A stretch of DNA of 64,000 bases from positions 310,001 to 374,000 of the forward strand of contig JADKJG010000004.1 in assembly GCA_016722375.1 (NCBI GenBank), read 5' to 3'. The notes beneath the pieces were generated by a model. The model saw only the letters and a program-made list of their open reading frames with translations, was not told where the DNA came from and searched no databases. A program made the translations under genes and the position numbers. Source of the DNA: Bacteroidota bacterium. Lineage in GTDB: Bacteria > Bacteroidota > Bacteroidia > Chitinophagales > LD1. Numbering within the stretch: position 1 is the first letter of the stretch; each line of letters opens with the position of its first letter. This document shows, in pieces, positions 7,237 to 16,519 of the stretch.

Positions 7237-8400
7237 TCATGGAGCCGTTGAATGGGTGGTCTGTGCCTTTTCGGTTTGCATCAGTTTTTTCAACATCTGA
7301 ACGGTGTAATCAATTTCTTCTTTCGTATTGTATTTGCTGAATGAAAAACGGATAGATTTTCGTTGCGGATCGGCCCCAATAGCTTCTAACACATGAGAAG
7401 ACTTTTCTGAACCGGAGGAACAGGCACTGCCTCCGCTGGCGGCTATTCCCGACATATCTAGGTTGAAAAGCATCAGTTCTGATTTTCCGGAAACCGGAAG
7501 CGAAACATTTAGTACCTTATAATTGCTCCCTTCCTCGCTGGTATCGCCATTAAAACCGATGTTTGGAATGGCATTCATCAGGTTCGTTTTCATATATTCT
7601 TTCAAACCTTGTATGTGAGAACGATAATTTTCCATTTGGTTTATACATATTTCCAATGCTTTGCCTAGGCCAACAATTCCATATACATTTTCTGTGCCGG
7701 CACGCATATTGCGTTCTTGTGAACCACCATCCATGAAGGGATGCATGTTTACTCCATTATTGATGTAAACAAAACCCCCCTTGGGGCCGTGAAATTTATG
7801 TGCGGAACCGGTTAGAAAATGAATCTTGAGTTGTTGTAAATCGAAGGGGTTATAACCTATGGTCTGCACCGTGTCGGAATGAAAGAAAGCGTTGTGCTGT
7901 TGACAGAGTTCTGATACTTTTAGAAGGTCAAGCAGCGTTCCTATTTCATTGTTTGCATGCATTAGGCTGACCAGTGTCTTTTTGTCTCCGGAGGCTGCAA
8001 GTAGGACGTCCAGATTTTTATAATCAACTCTTCCTTGCCCATCAAGTTTTACGTAAACTATTTCCACCCCCTCTCTCCCTACGGCCTCAACCGAATGAAG
8101 TACACAATGATGTTCGATTTTGGATGAAATAACTCGCTGAACCCCCAAATCGCGTACGGCACATTTAATAATCATATTACAGCTTTCTGTCCCGCTGCCC
8201 GTAAAGAATACCTCGGCGGTAGATGCATTTAAATACTTCGCGATAATTTTTCTCGATTTTTCTATGGCTGCTTTGGTTTTTCGACCGTATGCATGGATAG
8301 AAGATGGATTGCCAAAAAAATCGGTCATGTAGGGCAACATCTCTTCTAATACATCTTTGTCCATAGGCGTAGTGGCCGCATTATCTAAGTAAACTTTCAT
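7237..8400 (-). CDS. Cysteine desulfurase, NifS/IscS family
   Basis: The start chosen is MKVYLDNAATTPMDK (an upstream ATG would add five residues), giving 387 residues. Features of the class V aminotransferase fold are present: the N-terminal DNAATTP motif, HANNEIGT, and the PLP lysine in SAHKFHGPKG. The catalytic-loop cysteine lies in GGSACSSGSEKSSHV. The enzyme takes sulfur from cysteine for Fe-S clusters or thio-modification of tRNA. No iscU, sufE or mnmA lies next to it. A TAGATTTG box lies 15-22 nt upstream of the start, so the mRNA leader is very short. Confidence 0.95.
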   Translation of the reverse strand: MKVYLDNAATTPMDKDVLEEMLPYMTDFFGNPSSIHAYGRKTKAAIEKSRKIIAKYLNASTAEVFFTGSGTESCNMIIKCAVRDLGVQRVISSKIEHHCVLHSVEAVGREGVEIVYVKLDGQGRVDYKNLDVLLAASGDKKTLVSLMHANNEIGTLLDLLKVSELCQQHNAFFHSDTVQTIGYNPFDLQQLKIHFLTGSAHKFHGPKGGFVYINNGVNMHPFMDGGSQERNMRAGTENVYGIVGLGKALEICINQMENYRSHIQGLKEYMKTNLMNAIPNIGFNGDTSEEGSNYKVLNVSLPVSGKSELMLFNLDMSGIAASGGSACSSGSEKSSHVLEAIGADPQRKSIRFSFSKYNTKEEIDYTVQMLKKLMQTEKAQTTHSTAP

Positions 8401-8414
8401 TCTGGAATTTTGCA

Positions 8415-8422
8415 CAAATCTA
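8415..8422 (-). promoter_or_regulatory. Candidate -7 box of the cysteine desulfurase gene
   Basis: TAGATTTG on the minus strand matches TAnnTTTG and ends 14 nt before the ATG. The -33 element is not obvious. Confidence 0.35.
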
Positions 8423-8494
8423 AGCGATTTGAGGATTTTCGCCTCTTGTTTGCATGAAACACCTTTCTATATTTACAAGATAATTATCCATCTG

Positions 8495-8884
8495 ATGAAA
8501 ACTTCTCTAATACTGTTCTCCACGTTGCTTGTATTGATTACCTTTTCTTCCTGTAGAAAATGTTTTACGTGTATGAATGAATGTACAGAATGTTCGCGGC
8601 TTGATTCCACATTAGTCACCCTGTCAGATACTACGAATAATGTGATTCGGACATACGATACTACCCTTGTAAACACCATCACCAACATTCATTGCACCGA
8701 CGATTATACGAACCCAACTCGCGAAGATTATTTGGCAGCGATTGATTATGAAGTTTCTATTGGTGCTACATGTGCAAGCCGCTCCCCAACTTATACCTTC
8801 AATTTTTGCATTGATAATTCAGGCAAAAAAGCTTATCCGGACTATTTTGATCATGGCGGAAGAGCGCCCTGTGTGCTGAAATAA
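8495..8884 (+). CDS. Cysteine-rich hypothetical lipoprotein
   Basis: The start at 8495 gives MKTSLILFSTLLVLITFSSC, a clean signal peptide with lipobox Cys20. The ATG at 8429 would bury it. The 129-residue protein is rich in cysteine near the N-terminus (CRKCFTCMNECTEC) with further pairs at the C-terminus, which suggests disulfides in the periplasm or outer membrane. No family is recognised. The short lipoprotein at 43924 has a similar CTKCGHC start. It is divergent from the cysteine desulfurase gene. Confidence 0.75.
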   Translation: MKTSLILFSTLLVLITFSSCRKCFTCMNECTECSRLDSTLVTLSDTTNNVIRTYDTTLVNTITNIHCTDDYTNPTREDYLAAIDYEVSIGATCASRSPTYTFNFCIDNSGKKAYPDYFDHGGRAPCVLK

Positions 8885-8910
8885 ATAAATTTGAATATTG
8901 TCAGGAGTAA

Positions 8911-9525
8911 TCAGACATTGTAAGCTACCCCAAGCTCTCTGATGATCAGTTCTATCATCTTTTCTTTTTGAGGGTCATATTTATCTTTCAGGTTATAGCC
9001 CCAGTGCTTGGCCACTATTTGATAGAACCAAGCGTTCAACGGCCCTTTCAATTCTTTAATAATGACAAATGAATTGTTTCCGGTTTCGCGATTAAGAAGT
9101 TTGAAAAGCATTTCGCCCTGGCCAATAGTCAGGTCTTTAAGTTCATTTTCAAATTTACCTCGCATTTCCTTTTCTAGATCTCTTTTGTAATGCCGATACT
9201 GGCGATGCTTCATATCCTGCTTTTCTTCTTTCATTTCCGAATAAAGCTGTTTTGCGATTTTAATATAAGGAAGCACTTTCAATATGCGGCTTTTATACTT
9301 GTAGTACTGCGACCATTCTTCGGCGGTTTTGAAGGATACAATATTGACTTCTTGCAGATTGACAACAGGGGTAGAATCTGAGGTGAAATAGCCAGAGTCG
9401 TATATGTACGAGCCGGATGAATCCTTATTGGCGAAAGTTAAACTGGTTTGAGCATTACTATCTTGGAAATAAAATAGAGACACTAACAAAAGGAAGGAAG
9501 TAATATTATACCTATAGACGCTCAT
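8911..9525 (-). CDS. DUF4294 family protein with signal peptide
   Basis: The ATG at 9525 is preferred over a TTG at 9537. The protein (204 residues) has a hydrophobic leader ending DSNAQ. The conserved part of DUF4294 follows: YKYKSRILKVLPYIKIAKQL, a charged helical stretch, LTIGQGEMLFKLLNRETGN, and GYNLKDKYDPQ near the end. This family is almost confined to Bacteroidota and has no known function. It stands alone, convergent with the lipoprotein gene at 8495. Confidence 0.85.
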   Translation of the reverse strand: MSVYRYNITSFLLLVSLFYFQDSNAQTSLTFANKDSSGSYIYDSGYFTSDSTPVVNLQEVNIVSFKTAEEWSQYYKYKSRILKVLPYIKIAKQLYSEMKEEKQDMKHRQYRHYKRDLEKEMRGKFENELKDLTIGQGEMLFKLLNRETGNNSFVIIKELKGPLNAWFYQIVAKHWGYNLKDKYDPQKEKMIELIIRELGVAYNV

Positions 9526-9643
9526 AACCCTGCTCAAAGCAAACGAACCTTTAATGCCTTATCCAAAATTACCAAATTGTTTTCAATCATACGTTCCGAA
9601 TAATAATCTTTACATAATTTGGGACAACGCAACACTAAACAAC

Positions 9644-9679
9644 TAAAAGCCCGCCATGTATTTTAAATATGGCGGGCTC
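9644..9679 (-). terminator. Terminator after the structured 3' region
   Basis: AGCCCGCCAT (9648-9657) pairs with ATGGCGGGCT (9669-9678). On the minus strand the stem is followed by TTTTAG. It lies 130 bp past the stop codon of the 46-residue protein, so the transcript carries a long 3' tail. Confidence 0.75.
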
Positions 9680-9694
9680 AAAAAATAAGCGATT

Positions 9695-9808
9695 AGCTTT
9701 AATGAGGCAACAAACCCTATTCGAACCCAATAGGCACGACTAAACCGTGCTTCGGTTAGAACTGAATAGGATAGAGCGATAAAGACAGGAAACTGTCTGC
9801 TGGAGACA
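9695..9808 (-). ncRNA. Possible structured RNA or 3' UTR
   Basis: Between the small CDS and its terminator there is a dense series of short perfect hairpins (plus strand): CCTATT/AATAGG with a 7-nt loop, GCACG/CGTGC with a 7-nt loop, GACAG-GAAA-CTGTC with a GNRA loop, and TGTCT/AGACA. There is no open frame. It is not a tRNA: the arms lack the T-loop consensus and no acceptor stem forms. It may be a processed small RNA or a stabilising 3' UTR; the class is unknown. Confidence 0.35.
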
Positions 9809-9809
9809 A

Positions 9810-9950
9810 TTAAACCTTGTGCTTTATCGTAACGAATTTCTTCGTTACTTTTTTGGGATACTGCTTAGCATACCTTGCTGAAGCAAAGCGTCCGGTTTCC
9901 TTGTTTAAATAGACTGCTTGCTTGTGCGTTGTAAATTTTGCTTTTGCCAT
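9810..9950 (-). CDS. Small basic conserved-type protein, 46 residues
   Basis: The start giving MAKAKFTTHKQAVYLNKETG is chosen over an upstream one with a hydrophobic leader. The rest is strongly basic (KKVTKKFVTIKHKV), like a nucleic-acid or ribosome-associated protein. I do not recognise a named family. A strong terminator and a structured 3' region follow. Confidence 0.65.
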   Translation of the reverse strand: MAKAKFTTHKQAVYLNKETGRFASARYAKQYPKKVTKKFVTIKHKV

Positions 9951-10078
9951 AGAGTTTTTTTTTGATGACTTTTCAAAATAAAGTAAAATAATTATACAAA
10001 CCAAATATTCGCTGTTATTTTTTTTAGAGTCAACTGGTTGAAAGTTAAAAAACTGCCGCTCACTGGCATTATTTAAGA

Positions 10079-11197
10079 TCAGTAGGTTTCAAAAGCGCAC
10101 TTCATAATATCTGCCTTCCGATTGGGTATTGAAATCCCAAGAGTGAGTTCATAGGCCCCTGCGGTTTGCATTCCTAATCCCATATAAGGCAAATCAACAG
10201 AGAACCCGGCGAAATAGCCAACCGGATTTTCCCCCTGGGCAAAAGTGCCCCGGTGTGTAAGGCTTACGATAATAGCGCTTGTATTTACTTTTTGTTTATT
10301 CGTTTCGGTATTCACCGTAATGACCGAAAACCTGTTATAAATTCCCACACCAATTGGCATTATCTCTTGATTCTTTTTGAGTTTCAAGGAGAAATCAATA
10401 CCGACATTCATCGCGTAAAACTTCCCTTGGTTTTCAAACAATACAGAAGGCCCGATAAAGAATTGTTTCTCCTTTATTGCAATACTACTGCGGTAGGTTG
10501 CGATATATTTTCTCGGTAGTCGCGCTCCGTCATTATTTGCACCGGTAATAGAAATAGAAGGAGCTAAAATATGAGACATTGCGAAACCTAATTCGTTGTA
10601 CCATATTCCTTTGGCTTGAAAATTATTTCGAATCAATAATCCCGCATCCAAATCAAAATAATTTCTTGATGAGATACCATCTTGGGTGAAGGATGATGGT
10701 CCGGTGATGCCATAATCCGGGCTGAGTTGGTCGGAGAAAACAAAATGACTCCAATCTACTCGGATATGGTTGTAATAAGCCTTAAATCCTAAATAGATAT
10801 TAAATCGGTCCATTTCATCCTTACGAGCGCGAATATTAGGCAAGTGTTGTGCATAGATAACACCGACAGATGTGGTTGTCAGGAATCCTTGCCCTTCAAC
10901 ATCCTGCATTACAAAAGCCCCGGCACCGGCATTAAATTTATTGCGTATTGAAAAGTATGAATCACCTGTAATGGAGTAAGTAGAAAGCGGTCCAGGAAAT
11001 CGTTTGCCGGGGACATTTGGCCAAAGATTTCGATAAGTAACGGCAAAGCGTGTTTGTTTCTTATATCCTGAGTAGGCCGGATTGTAATAAATTTGATTGG
11101 GGTCAAACTGCGAAAAGGTAGGGTCTTGCGCTACCACAAACAATGTCAGCAACGAAAGCGGCATGGTTAAAAAAAGAATTCGCAAGTATCGGTTCAT
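10079..11197 (-). CDS. PorP/SprF family outer-membrane protein (type IX secretion)
   Basis: This 372-residue protein has an N-terminal signal peptide ending FVVAQ. The PorP/SprF opening DPTFSQFDPNQIYYNPAYSG follows, then a beta-rich body with amphipathic strands and a C-terminal aromatic-ended strand. Members anchor T9SS cargo or gliding adhesins at the outer membrane and often have one fixed cargo partner. No partner adhesin gene is adjacent. A CATTTTGC/GCAAAATG hairpin lies 37-57 bp upstream. Confidence 0.9.
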   Translation of the reverse strand: MNRYLRILFLTMPLSLLTLFVVAQDPTFSQFDPNQIYYNPAYSGYKKQTRFAVTYRNLWPNVPGKRFPGPLSTYSITGDSYFSIRNKFNAGAGAFVMQDVEGQGFLTTTSVGVIYAQHLPNIRARKDEMDRFNIYLGFKAYYNHIRVDWSHFVFSDQLSPDYGITGPSSFTQDGISSRNYFDLDAGLLIRNNFQAKGIWYNELGFAMSHILAPSISITGANNDGARLPRKYIATYRSSIAIKEKQFFIGPSVLFENQGKFYAMNVGIDFSLKLKKNQEIMPIGVGIYNRFSVITVNTETNKQKVNTSAIIVSLTHRGTFAQGENPVGYFAGFSVDLPYMGLGMQTAGAYELTLGISIPNRKADIMKCAFETY

Positions 11198-11431
11198 CTC
11201 AAAGTAACTATTTCAAAAAGGAAATTAAGAAAACATTTTGCCTTCAGCAAAATGAAAGGTTAATGGTTCCAATTAGCTGATTACGGGTTCCTCAGTGGTT
11301 ATACGGTTCTCGGTAAAAAAAGTTATGCTTATTATATTCTTTCCGTTACCTACGTCTGATTTTGGCATGATACGCTCTTATGCAGTTTCATGAATGCTAT
11401 ACTCAGAAACATGAAAAAGCCCTTTTTAATC
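11198..11431. other. Intergenic region with one short hairpin
   Basis: An 8-bp perfect stem CATTTTGC (11234-11241) with GCAAAATG (11247-11254) and a CTTCA loop lies in the leader of the PorP-like gene and may be regulatory. Nothing else is recognised. Confidence 0.35.
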
Positions 11432-12259
11432 CTATAGAAGATTCTTATTCAATAATGTCGTCAGTTCTAGTGCCTTCTTATTCTTATAAACTTTACCGTT
11501 AAACTCTTTCACCCATTGCACCCCTCGGACAGCATTTGTTAATAGGATTTCATCTGCGGTAAACAGTTCCTCTACATCTATCGCCCGTTCTTCTACCGTA
11601 TCCTCCAGAATAGAAATCAGGTAAGTTCTCAATACCCCGTTCACACAACCAGCGTCCAAATCAGGAGTAAACATTTTTTCTCCTTTTACCAGAAATATAT
11701 TTGAATGGAGGGCTTCGCATACCTGACCATATTGATTGGTTAAAATACACTCCTCCCAACCTTCTTTTTTCGTCAATTGCGCGGCCAATAAATACATCAG
11801 GGCGCTGGAATTTTTCAAATCACTAATCATCGAAACCGCCTTATAACAGTCTTCTCGGATGCCGGCTTTCAGCCCGGATCCGACTTGAAATTGTGAATTA
11901 TCCATAGGATCCATCGAGATGACATACCCCAATTCATCCTGATCAGAAATATACATCCCGGTGCCTTTGCGATAGAATTGCAAGCGAATACGAGCATTGG
12001 ACGAAACTTCATTTACGGAACATAAATCGAGTAGATGTCCAGAAAACTTTTCTACGGTTAAACGAAAAGGCAATAAAGCAAAAAACACCTCAGCAGTGAA
12101 ATCTATTCTACTCCAATGGTAATCAAGCAAGGGGATTTTCTTATTAAACATGGCCATACTTTCAAAAAAGCCATCGCCATATCTGAATGCCCGATTCGTA
12201 ACCGGTAGAAGGTGTTCGCTTTCTGGGTGGATGTTTCCGTTATAATTGATATACTGCAT
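11432..12259 (-). CDS. Class IV aminotransferase (BCAT / aminodeoxychorismate lyase type)
   Basis: Starting at MQYINYNGNIHPESE gives 275 residues, typical of the fold-type IV PLP enzymes. Features seen: the FRYGDGFFESM motif near the N-terminus, the PLP lysine region SDLKNSSALMYLLA, the conserved glutamate before SNIF in CEALHSNIF, and LLTNAVRGVQWV near the end. The length and motifs fit either 4-amino-4-deoxychorismate lyase (PabC) or a branched-chain aminotransferase-like enzyme. No pabAB or ilv gene is adjacent. The start overlaps the upstream membrane-protein gene by 20 bp, suggesting coupled translation. Confidence 0.85.
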   Translation of the reverse strand: MQYINYNGNIHPESEHLLPVTNRAFRYGDGFFESMAMFNKKIPLLDYHWSRIDFTAEVFFALLPFRLTVEKFSGHLLDLCSVNEVSSNARIRLQFYRKGTGMYISDQDELGYVISMDPMDNSQFQVGSGLKAGIREDCYKAVSMISDLKNSSALMYLLAAQLTKKEGWEECILTNQYGQVCEALHSNIFLVKGEKMFTPDLDAGCVNGVLRTYLISILEDTVEERAIDVEELFTADEILLTNAVRGVQWVKEFNGKVYKNKKALELTTLLNKNLL

Positions 12260-13787
12260 AGGAATTATTAGATACAATTAATTCTCCAATAGGGGGGTGA
12301 TAGCCTTTCTCAACAAGCATGTGGGTGACACCTTCCAATTTTAGTGCTTTAAGGCGGTCGCTATCCAAAGCAAAATTATCATCTGCAATTTTCTTTAGCC
12401 CAAACCCCTTTTGAGAATCTTCTATATCAAGACCATAAACTAATTGAATACGTTTATACCACTCACGAACGTATTTCTTGTCATGAACATTCGCCTTGAA
12501 CTCTACGTAGCTGGAACGCTCCGCATAATATTTCAGTTCTGAGTTGTCAAACGGTTGAATAAATAGGGCGTCTTTGGGTGTGACATTCTTTATCTCCTGA
12601 CAAATAGAAATCATTTCATTGTTCTCTTTGAGGCTGAATAATTCAAACGGTACTTTATAAGGAAGCATTTGATTGAAGCTAAGTATCACTATCCAACAAT
12701 CGGTTATACTGATAAGAAGAAATGATTTTCCAAATGAAACAAACAGATGAGAAAGAGAAACGAAACTAACAAACCTTTCTATCCAAGCCACGACTGCCAC
12801 TACTCCAAAGAACTTCATCCAGGTGGTGATCCGATATAATTGAAAATTGGCAATAAATATATTCTGAAATCCATCAACTGAAATAGCATATAGGAGTATC
12901 CCTATGAAGCCGATTAGCATAAACCGAAATAATATTGGCGAACGATTTCGGAAATACCACATCGAAAAGAGTGTTAGTAAGAAAAAAACCACCATTTTAA
13001 ATTTTGGGAATGACAAGAATATAAAATGGTGCGGATGTCGAAACCTGAAAAGGATTTCAAACAATTCTGTATTACTAATATCCGTATTTCCTTGCTTTGC
13101 GAAAAAGAGAGCCAACAGATAAATACCCGCTGTTCCTAAATATATGCCACAGAGAAGGAAGAATTTAGATAGTGAAATCTTTTTCTGGTAAATTAGAATC
13201 AGCAGTATGATTCCCAATACTAACATGACATCCAATCCTTCTAAACCGTGCATAATAGAAGCAATAGACATGAGGCTGATGAAGTGTAGGTACTTACCTT
13301 GAAAAAAATAGAGAATAGCCCAACCAATAATGGCCACGGCAATCAAGCTCGCTTGCAGACAGTGGTTATATAACTCCAAATTTCCCAGAGCGAAGTCGTT
13401 GAAAACAATCAAAGCAGCCGGAATGGATAGCCAAGCAAAGTATTTGTTTTGAATAAACATTTCAGCCAGCTTCATTAAGCCAAGTATCAGTATCACCGTG
13501 AAAAGACAATGAAAAATTAAACAAGCTACTTCCAGATGATTGACAAAGGGCAATAGGAGGTAAGCGATGGCCGTTCGTTCATTCGGAACAGAAGAAGCTA
13601 AGGCTTGAATGACAAAATCATGAGGATAGAGCGAGGAATCTTGAAGCCAAAGGGTGTATGGCAGCACTTCTACCTGATCTCCGGTGCCGAAGCGATAACC
13701 AAAGCGAAGGATGAGTAAGCTCCAGACTAAAAGCGCAAAAAGAATCTTTAAAGTTGCATTGGAATTGAGTCGAAGATTGGCAATCAT
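12240..13787 (-). CDS. Polytopic membrane protein, GT-C-like
   Basis: The 515-residue product has about ten hydrophobic segments over the first 370 residues and a soluble C-terminal part. That part contains TPKDALFIQPFDN, YAERSSYVEFK and a final THMLVEKGY strand. This layout (first loop rich in charged residues, many helices, small periplasmic end domain) resembles the GT-C glycosyltransferase type or related uncharacterised Bacteroidota membrane proteins. No catalytic motif is certain, so the exact role is unknown. It overlaps the next gene. Confidence 0.6.
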   Translation of the reverse strand: MIANLRLNSNATLKILFALLVWSLLILRFGYRFGTGDQVEVLPYTLWLQDSSLYPHDFVIQALASSVPNERTAIAYLLLPFVNHLEVACLIFHCLFTVILILGLMKLAEMFIQNKYFAWLSIPAALIVFNDFALGNLELYNHCLQASLIAVAIIGWAILYFFQGKYLHFISLMSIASIMHGLEGLDVMLVLGIILLILIYQKKISLSKFFLLCGIYLGTAGIYLLALFFAKQGNTDISNTELFEILFRFRHPHHFIFLSFPKFKMVVFFLLTLFSMWYFRNRSPILFRFMLIGFIGILLYAISVDGFQNIFIANFQLYRITTWMKFFGVVAVVAWIERFVSFVSLSHLFVSFGKSFLLISITDCWIVILSFNQMLPYKVPFELFSLKENNEMISICQEIKNVTPKDALFIQPFDNSELKYYAERSSYVEFKANVHDKKYVREWYKRIQLVYGLDIEDSQKGFGLKKIADDNFALDSDRLKALKLEGVTHMLVEKGYHPPIGELIVSNNSYAVYQL

Positions 13788-13819
13788 CTTATCTGTATCT
13801 CCGTCAACTGATTATATTT

Positions 13820-14476
13820 TTAAACGATCATCTCTTTCAAAGCGGGGCTGATAATCAGTTTGCCAGAGGTTTTTGCTTTGATTTCATCTGTAGTGATGCC
13901 CGGTGCAATTTCCATAAGGTGAAATGCCCCGTCTTTAATTTCATAATAACCTAAATCGGTAATCACCTTTTTGATGCACCGTCTGCCGGTGAGCGGTAAG
14001 GTACATTCCTTCAGTAATTTCGACTCTCCCTTCGGATTGGTCTGCATCATCGCCACAATAATATTTTTAGCCGAAGCCACTAAGTCCATTGCGCCACCCA
14101 TGCCTTTCACCATTTTTCCGGGAATCTTCCAATTCGCAATATCACCGTTCTCCGAAACTTCCATTGCTCCCAACACCGTCAAATCAATTCGCTGAGAACG
14201 GATCATTCCAAAACTCATGGCCGAATCAAATAGAGCAGAACCGGGTAGCGTCGTAATTGTTTGCTTTCCGGCATTAATGAAATCTGCATCTACTTTATCA
14301 TCGGTTGGAAACGGCCCCATACCGAGTAATCCGTTTTCTGATTGAAGCGTTACGTTCAGTCCCTTGGGAATATAATTTGCCACCAGCGTTGGAATGCCGA
14401 TGCCGAGGTTCACATAATAGCCATCCTCCAATTCTCTTGCTATGCGTTGTGCAATCTGATATTTATCTAATGCCAT
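13820..14476 (-). CDS. scoB: 3-oxoacid CoA-transferase subunit B
   Basis: This 218-residue protein shows the B-subunit signature: DGYYVNLGIGIPTLVANYIP near the start, then the SENGLLGMGPFP segment carrying the catalytic glutamate, and GKMVKGMGGAMDLV. The enzyme moves CoA from succinyl-CoA to acetoacetate for ketone-body-type metabolism. It lies 24 bp after scoA in one operon, and both subunits are complete. Confidence 0.95.
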   Translation of the reverse strand: MALDKYQIAQRIARELEDGYYVNLGIGIPTLVANYIPKGLNVTLQSENGLLGMGPFPTDDKVDADFINAGKQTITTLPGSALFDSAMSFGMIRSQRIDLTVLGAMEVSENGDIANWKIPGKMVKGMGGAMDLVASAKNIIVAMMQTNPKGESKLLKECTLPLTGRRCIKKVITDLGYYEIKDGAFHLMEIAPGITTDEIKAKTSGKLIISPALKEMIV

Positions 14477-14500
14477 TTCTTATTCGTTTATCTTTTATAA

Positions 14501-15196
14501 TCAGGATTTTGTAATCGTTCGCTGTTCAATTCGCTTTTCATAGTTCTGTCCCTGAAAAATACGCTGCACATATATACCCGGTGTATGAATTTCGTTGGGG
14601 TTCAGGGTGCCTACCGGTACCATTTCTTCTACTTCGGCAATAGTAATCTTTCCCGCCATCGCCATCAATGGATTGAAGTTGCGCGAGGTACCGCGATAAA
14701 TCAGATTGCCGGTAGCGTCGCCCTTCCATGCCTTTACAATCGCGAAGTCTGATTTAAAAGCATGTTCCATCAAATATTCTTTTCCATCAAACATTCGTGT
14801 TTCTTTTCCTTCCGCGACCTCCGTGCCTACACCAGCCGGAGTAAAAAAAGCCGGTATGCCATAACCCGCCATCATGCAACGGGTAGCAAGCGTTCCCTGA
14901 GGAACGAGTTCTACTTCCAACTCGCCGGAAAGTAACTGTCGTTCAAATTCGGCGTTCTCGCCTACATAAGACGAAATCATTTTCTTTACCTGCCGAGTCT
15001 TCAACATCAGACCGATACCGAAATCATCTACTCCGGCGTTGTTTGAAATAAAAGTAAGCCCCTTCACCCCCTTGCGAACCAGTGCCAAAATGCAGTTCTC
15101 CGGTATTCCGCTCAATCCAAAACCACCCAGCATCAGCACCGCGTTATCCGGTATGTCTTTCACTGCCTCATCGGCGTTTGCAACTATTTTATTCAT
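14501..15196 (-). CDS. scoA: 3-oxoacid CoA-transferase subunit A
   Basis: This 231-residue A subunit has MLGGFGLSGIPENCILAL near the N-terminus, the CoA-binding GXGXXG-like loop, and the AGYGIPAFFTPAGVGTEVAEG segment typical of the family. It pairs with ScoB, encoded directly downstream, to form the heteromeric transferase. The length is normal and no domain is missing. It is the first gene of the pair. Confidence 0.95.
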   Translation of the reverse strand: MNKIVANADEAVKDIPDNAVLMLGGFGLSGIPENCILALVRKGVKGLTFISNNAGVDDFGIGLMLKTRQVKKMISSYVGENAEFERQLLSGELEVELVPQGTLATRCMMAGYGIPAFFTPAGVGTEVAEGKETRMFDGKEYLMEHAFKSDFAIVKAWKGDATGNLIYRGTSRNFNPLMAMAGKITIAEVEEMVPVGTLNPNEIHTPGIYVQRIFQGQNYEKRIEQRTITKS

Positions 15197-15251
15197 GATT
15201 TTTATTGTTTTCTTTATAAGCGGTTAGACGACCGATGTCGTCTGACCATAA

Positions 15252-15593
15252 TTATTCTTTACTCAATTTTGCTTCGCGACGACTCATTTCTTCCAACGCC
15301 TCTCCATAGATTTTGTCAAACAGCGCCGGATGGTTTTCATAAAACCGAAAACTGCTTAAAAATTTTTCTGCCGTCACGCCTCGGTTTTTAAATATCTGTA
15401 CCATATATTGTTTCGTCAAGTTCTCTTCATTCATTCCGCCCTGAGCTTTCTCGGCTGCTACGGCATCCACGATGTGAATATCAGACATAATTTGAACCAT
15501 TTGATCCATCGGTATTACCGTCGCTGGTATGGTGGGCATTTCTGACCGACAACCCATCATCCAAATAAAAGCGAAAAGAATCAGACGGTTCAT
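15252..15593 (-). CDS. DUF4296 family lipoprotein
   Basis: The start MNRLILFAFIWMMGC at 15593 puts a lipobox cysteine at residue 15. The longer frame from 15641 would overlap the divergent yggS start. The 113-residue protein contains the DUF4296 core: a MVQIMSDIHIVDAVAAE helix, then the FKNRGVTAEKFLSSFRFYE helix and a Glu-rich tail. This small Bacteroidota family has no known function and often neighbours YggS or T9SS-linked genes. It is 34 bp from yggS, in divergent orientation. Confidence 0.85.
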   Translation of the reverse strand: MNRLILFAFIWMMGCRSEMPTIPATVIPMDQMVQIMSDIHIVDAVAAEKAQGGMNEENLTKQYMVQIFKNRGVTAEKFLSSFRFYENHPALFDKIYGEALEEMSRREAKLSKE

Positions 15594-15627
15594 ATAGATT
15601 TGCTTCAAAAATATAATTACTCTCCTA

Positions 15628-16293
15628 ATGAACCTCGACAATTTCCATCAGTTAACAAAAGAAGTCCGGGCATCTGGTGCCCGACTGATTGCTGTATCAA
15701 AAACCAAACCGGTTGAAGATATACAAACGCTCTATCAAGCAGGACAAAGAATGTTTGGCGAAAACAAAGTGCAAGAAATGGCCAGTAAATACGAAGTCCT
15801 GCCCAAAGACATTGGATGGCACCTCATCGGCCATCTGCAAACCAATAAGGTAAAATATATAGCCTCCTTCGTTTCGCTCATCCATTCAGTGGATAGTCTG
15901 AAACTCTTGGCAGAAATAGACCGGCAGGCTGAAAGGTGCGGACGGGTGATAGACTGCCTGTTGCAGATTTCGATTTCGGATGAAGAAACAAAATTCGGTT
16001 TGAGTGAAGAAGTTCTATATCAACTGCTCGATTCCGACGAGTTTAAGAAGATGGATCATATCCGCATTTGTGGTTTTATGGGCATGGCCACGAATACGGA
16101 TGTTGCGGACAAGATAGAGCAGGAATTTGCCTCCCTGAAAAACATCTTCGAACAGGTGCGCGAAAGATATTTCCCTACCTCTGTCAGTTTCAAAGAACTC
16201 TCTATGGGCATGACCTCTGATTACCCCTTGGCGCTCAAGCATGGTGCTACGCTGGTTCGCGTAGGGAGTTTGATTTTTGGAGAAAGGAACTGA
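15628..16293 (+). CDS. yggS: YggS-family PLP homeostasis protein
   Basis: This 221-residue single-domain TIM barrel is of the alanine racemase N-terminal type. Motifs: the PLP lysine in LIAVSKTKPVEDI, FGENKVQEM, HLIGHLQTNKVKYI, MGMATNT, and ELSMGMTSDYPLAL with VRVGSLIFGER at the C-terminus. These proteins bind PLP without a known catalytic reaction and keep vitamin B6 and amino acid pools balanced. Length is normal. Confidence 0.93.
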   Translation: MNLDNFHQLTKEVRASGARLIAVSKTKPVEDIQTLYQAGQRMFGENKVQEMASKYEVLPKDIGWHLIGHLQTNKVKYIASFVSLIHSVDSLKLLAEIDRQAERCGRVIDCLLQISISDEETKFGLSEEVLYQLLDSDEFKKMDHIRICGFMGMATNTDVADKIEQEFASLKNIFEQVRERYFPTSVSFKELSMGMTSDYPLALKHGATLVRVGSLIFGERN

Positions 16294-16519
16294 ACAACTG
16301 CTTTTTTTGTCAAAAAATGATTTGACCTATATATAGAGACCCTTTCGCCAGCAGCACTTCTTTTGTTGTTTTCTGGCTAAAAAGATACCCTCCTTCTTTT
16401 TTGACAATATCCCCAATTTGTTTCCAGCTTCAAATCCATATCAATTTTAACAATTGGGAATATCCCCGATGCTAATCTGTATATCATTATTGCCTCCGGG
16501 ACTTTCCCGACGTTCATAA
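16294..16519. other. Intergenic, left flank of repeat locus B
   Basis: Convergent intergenic region between yggS and sppA. A degenerate extra copy of the locus B core (ATATCATTATTG at 16481) precedes the array. ATATCCCC occurs twice (about 16408 and 16460). No gene is seen. Confidence 0.4.

Noticed and set aside
9700..9800. tRNA or tmRNA gene
   Set aside because: GTTCGAA and a 5-bp/7-nt arm are present, but no T-loop consensus in the right place, no acceptor stem and no CCA-proximal pairing.
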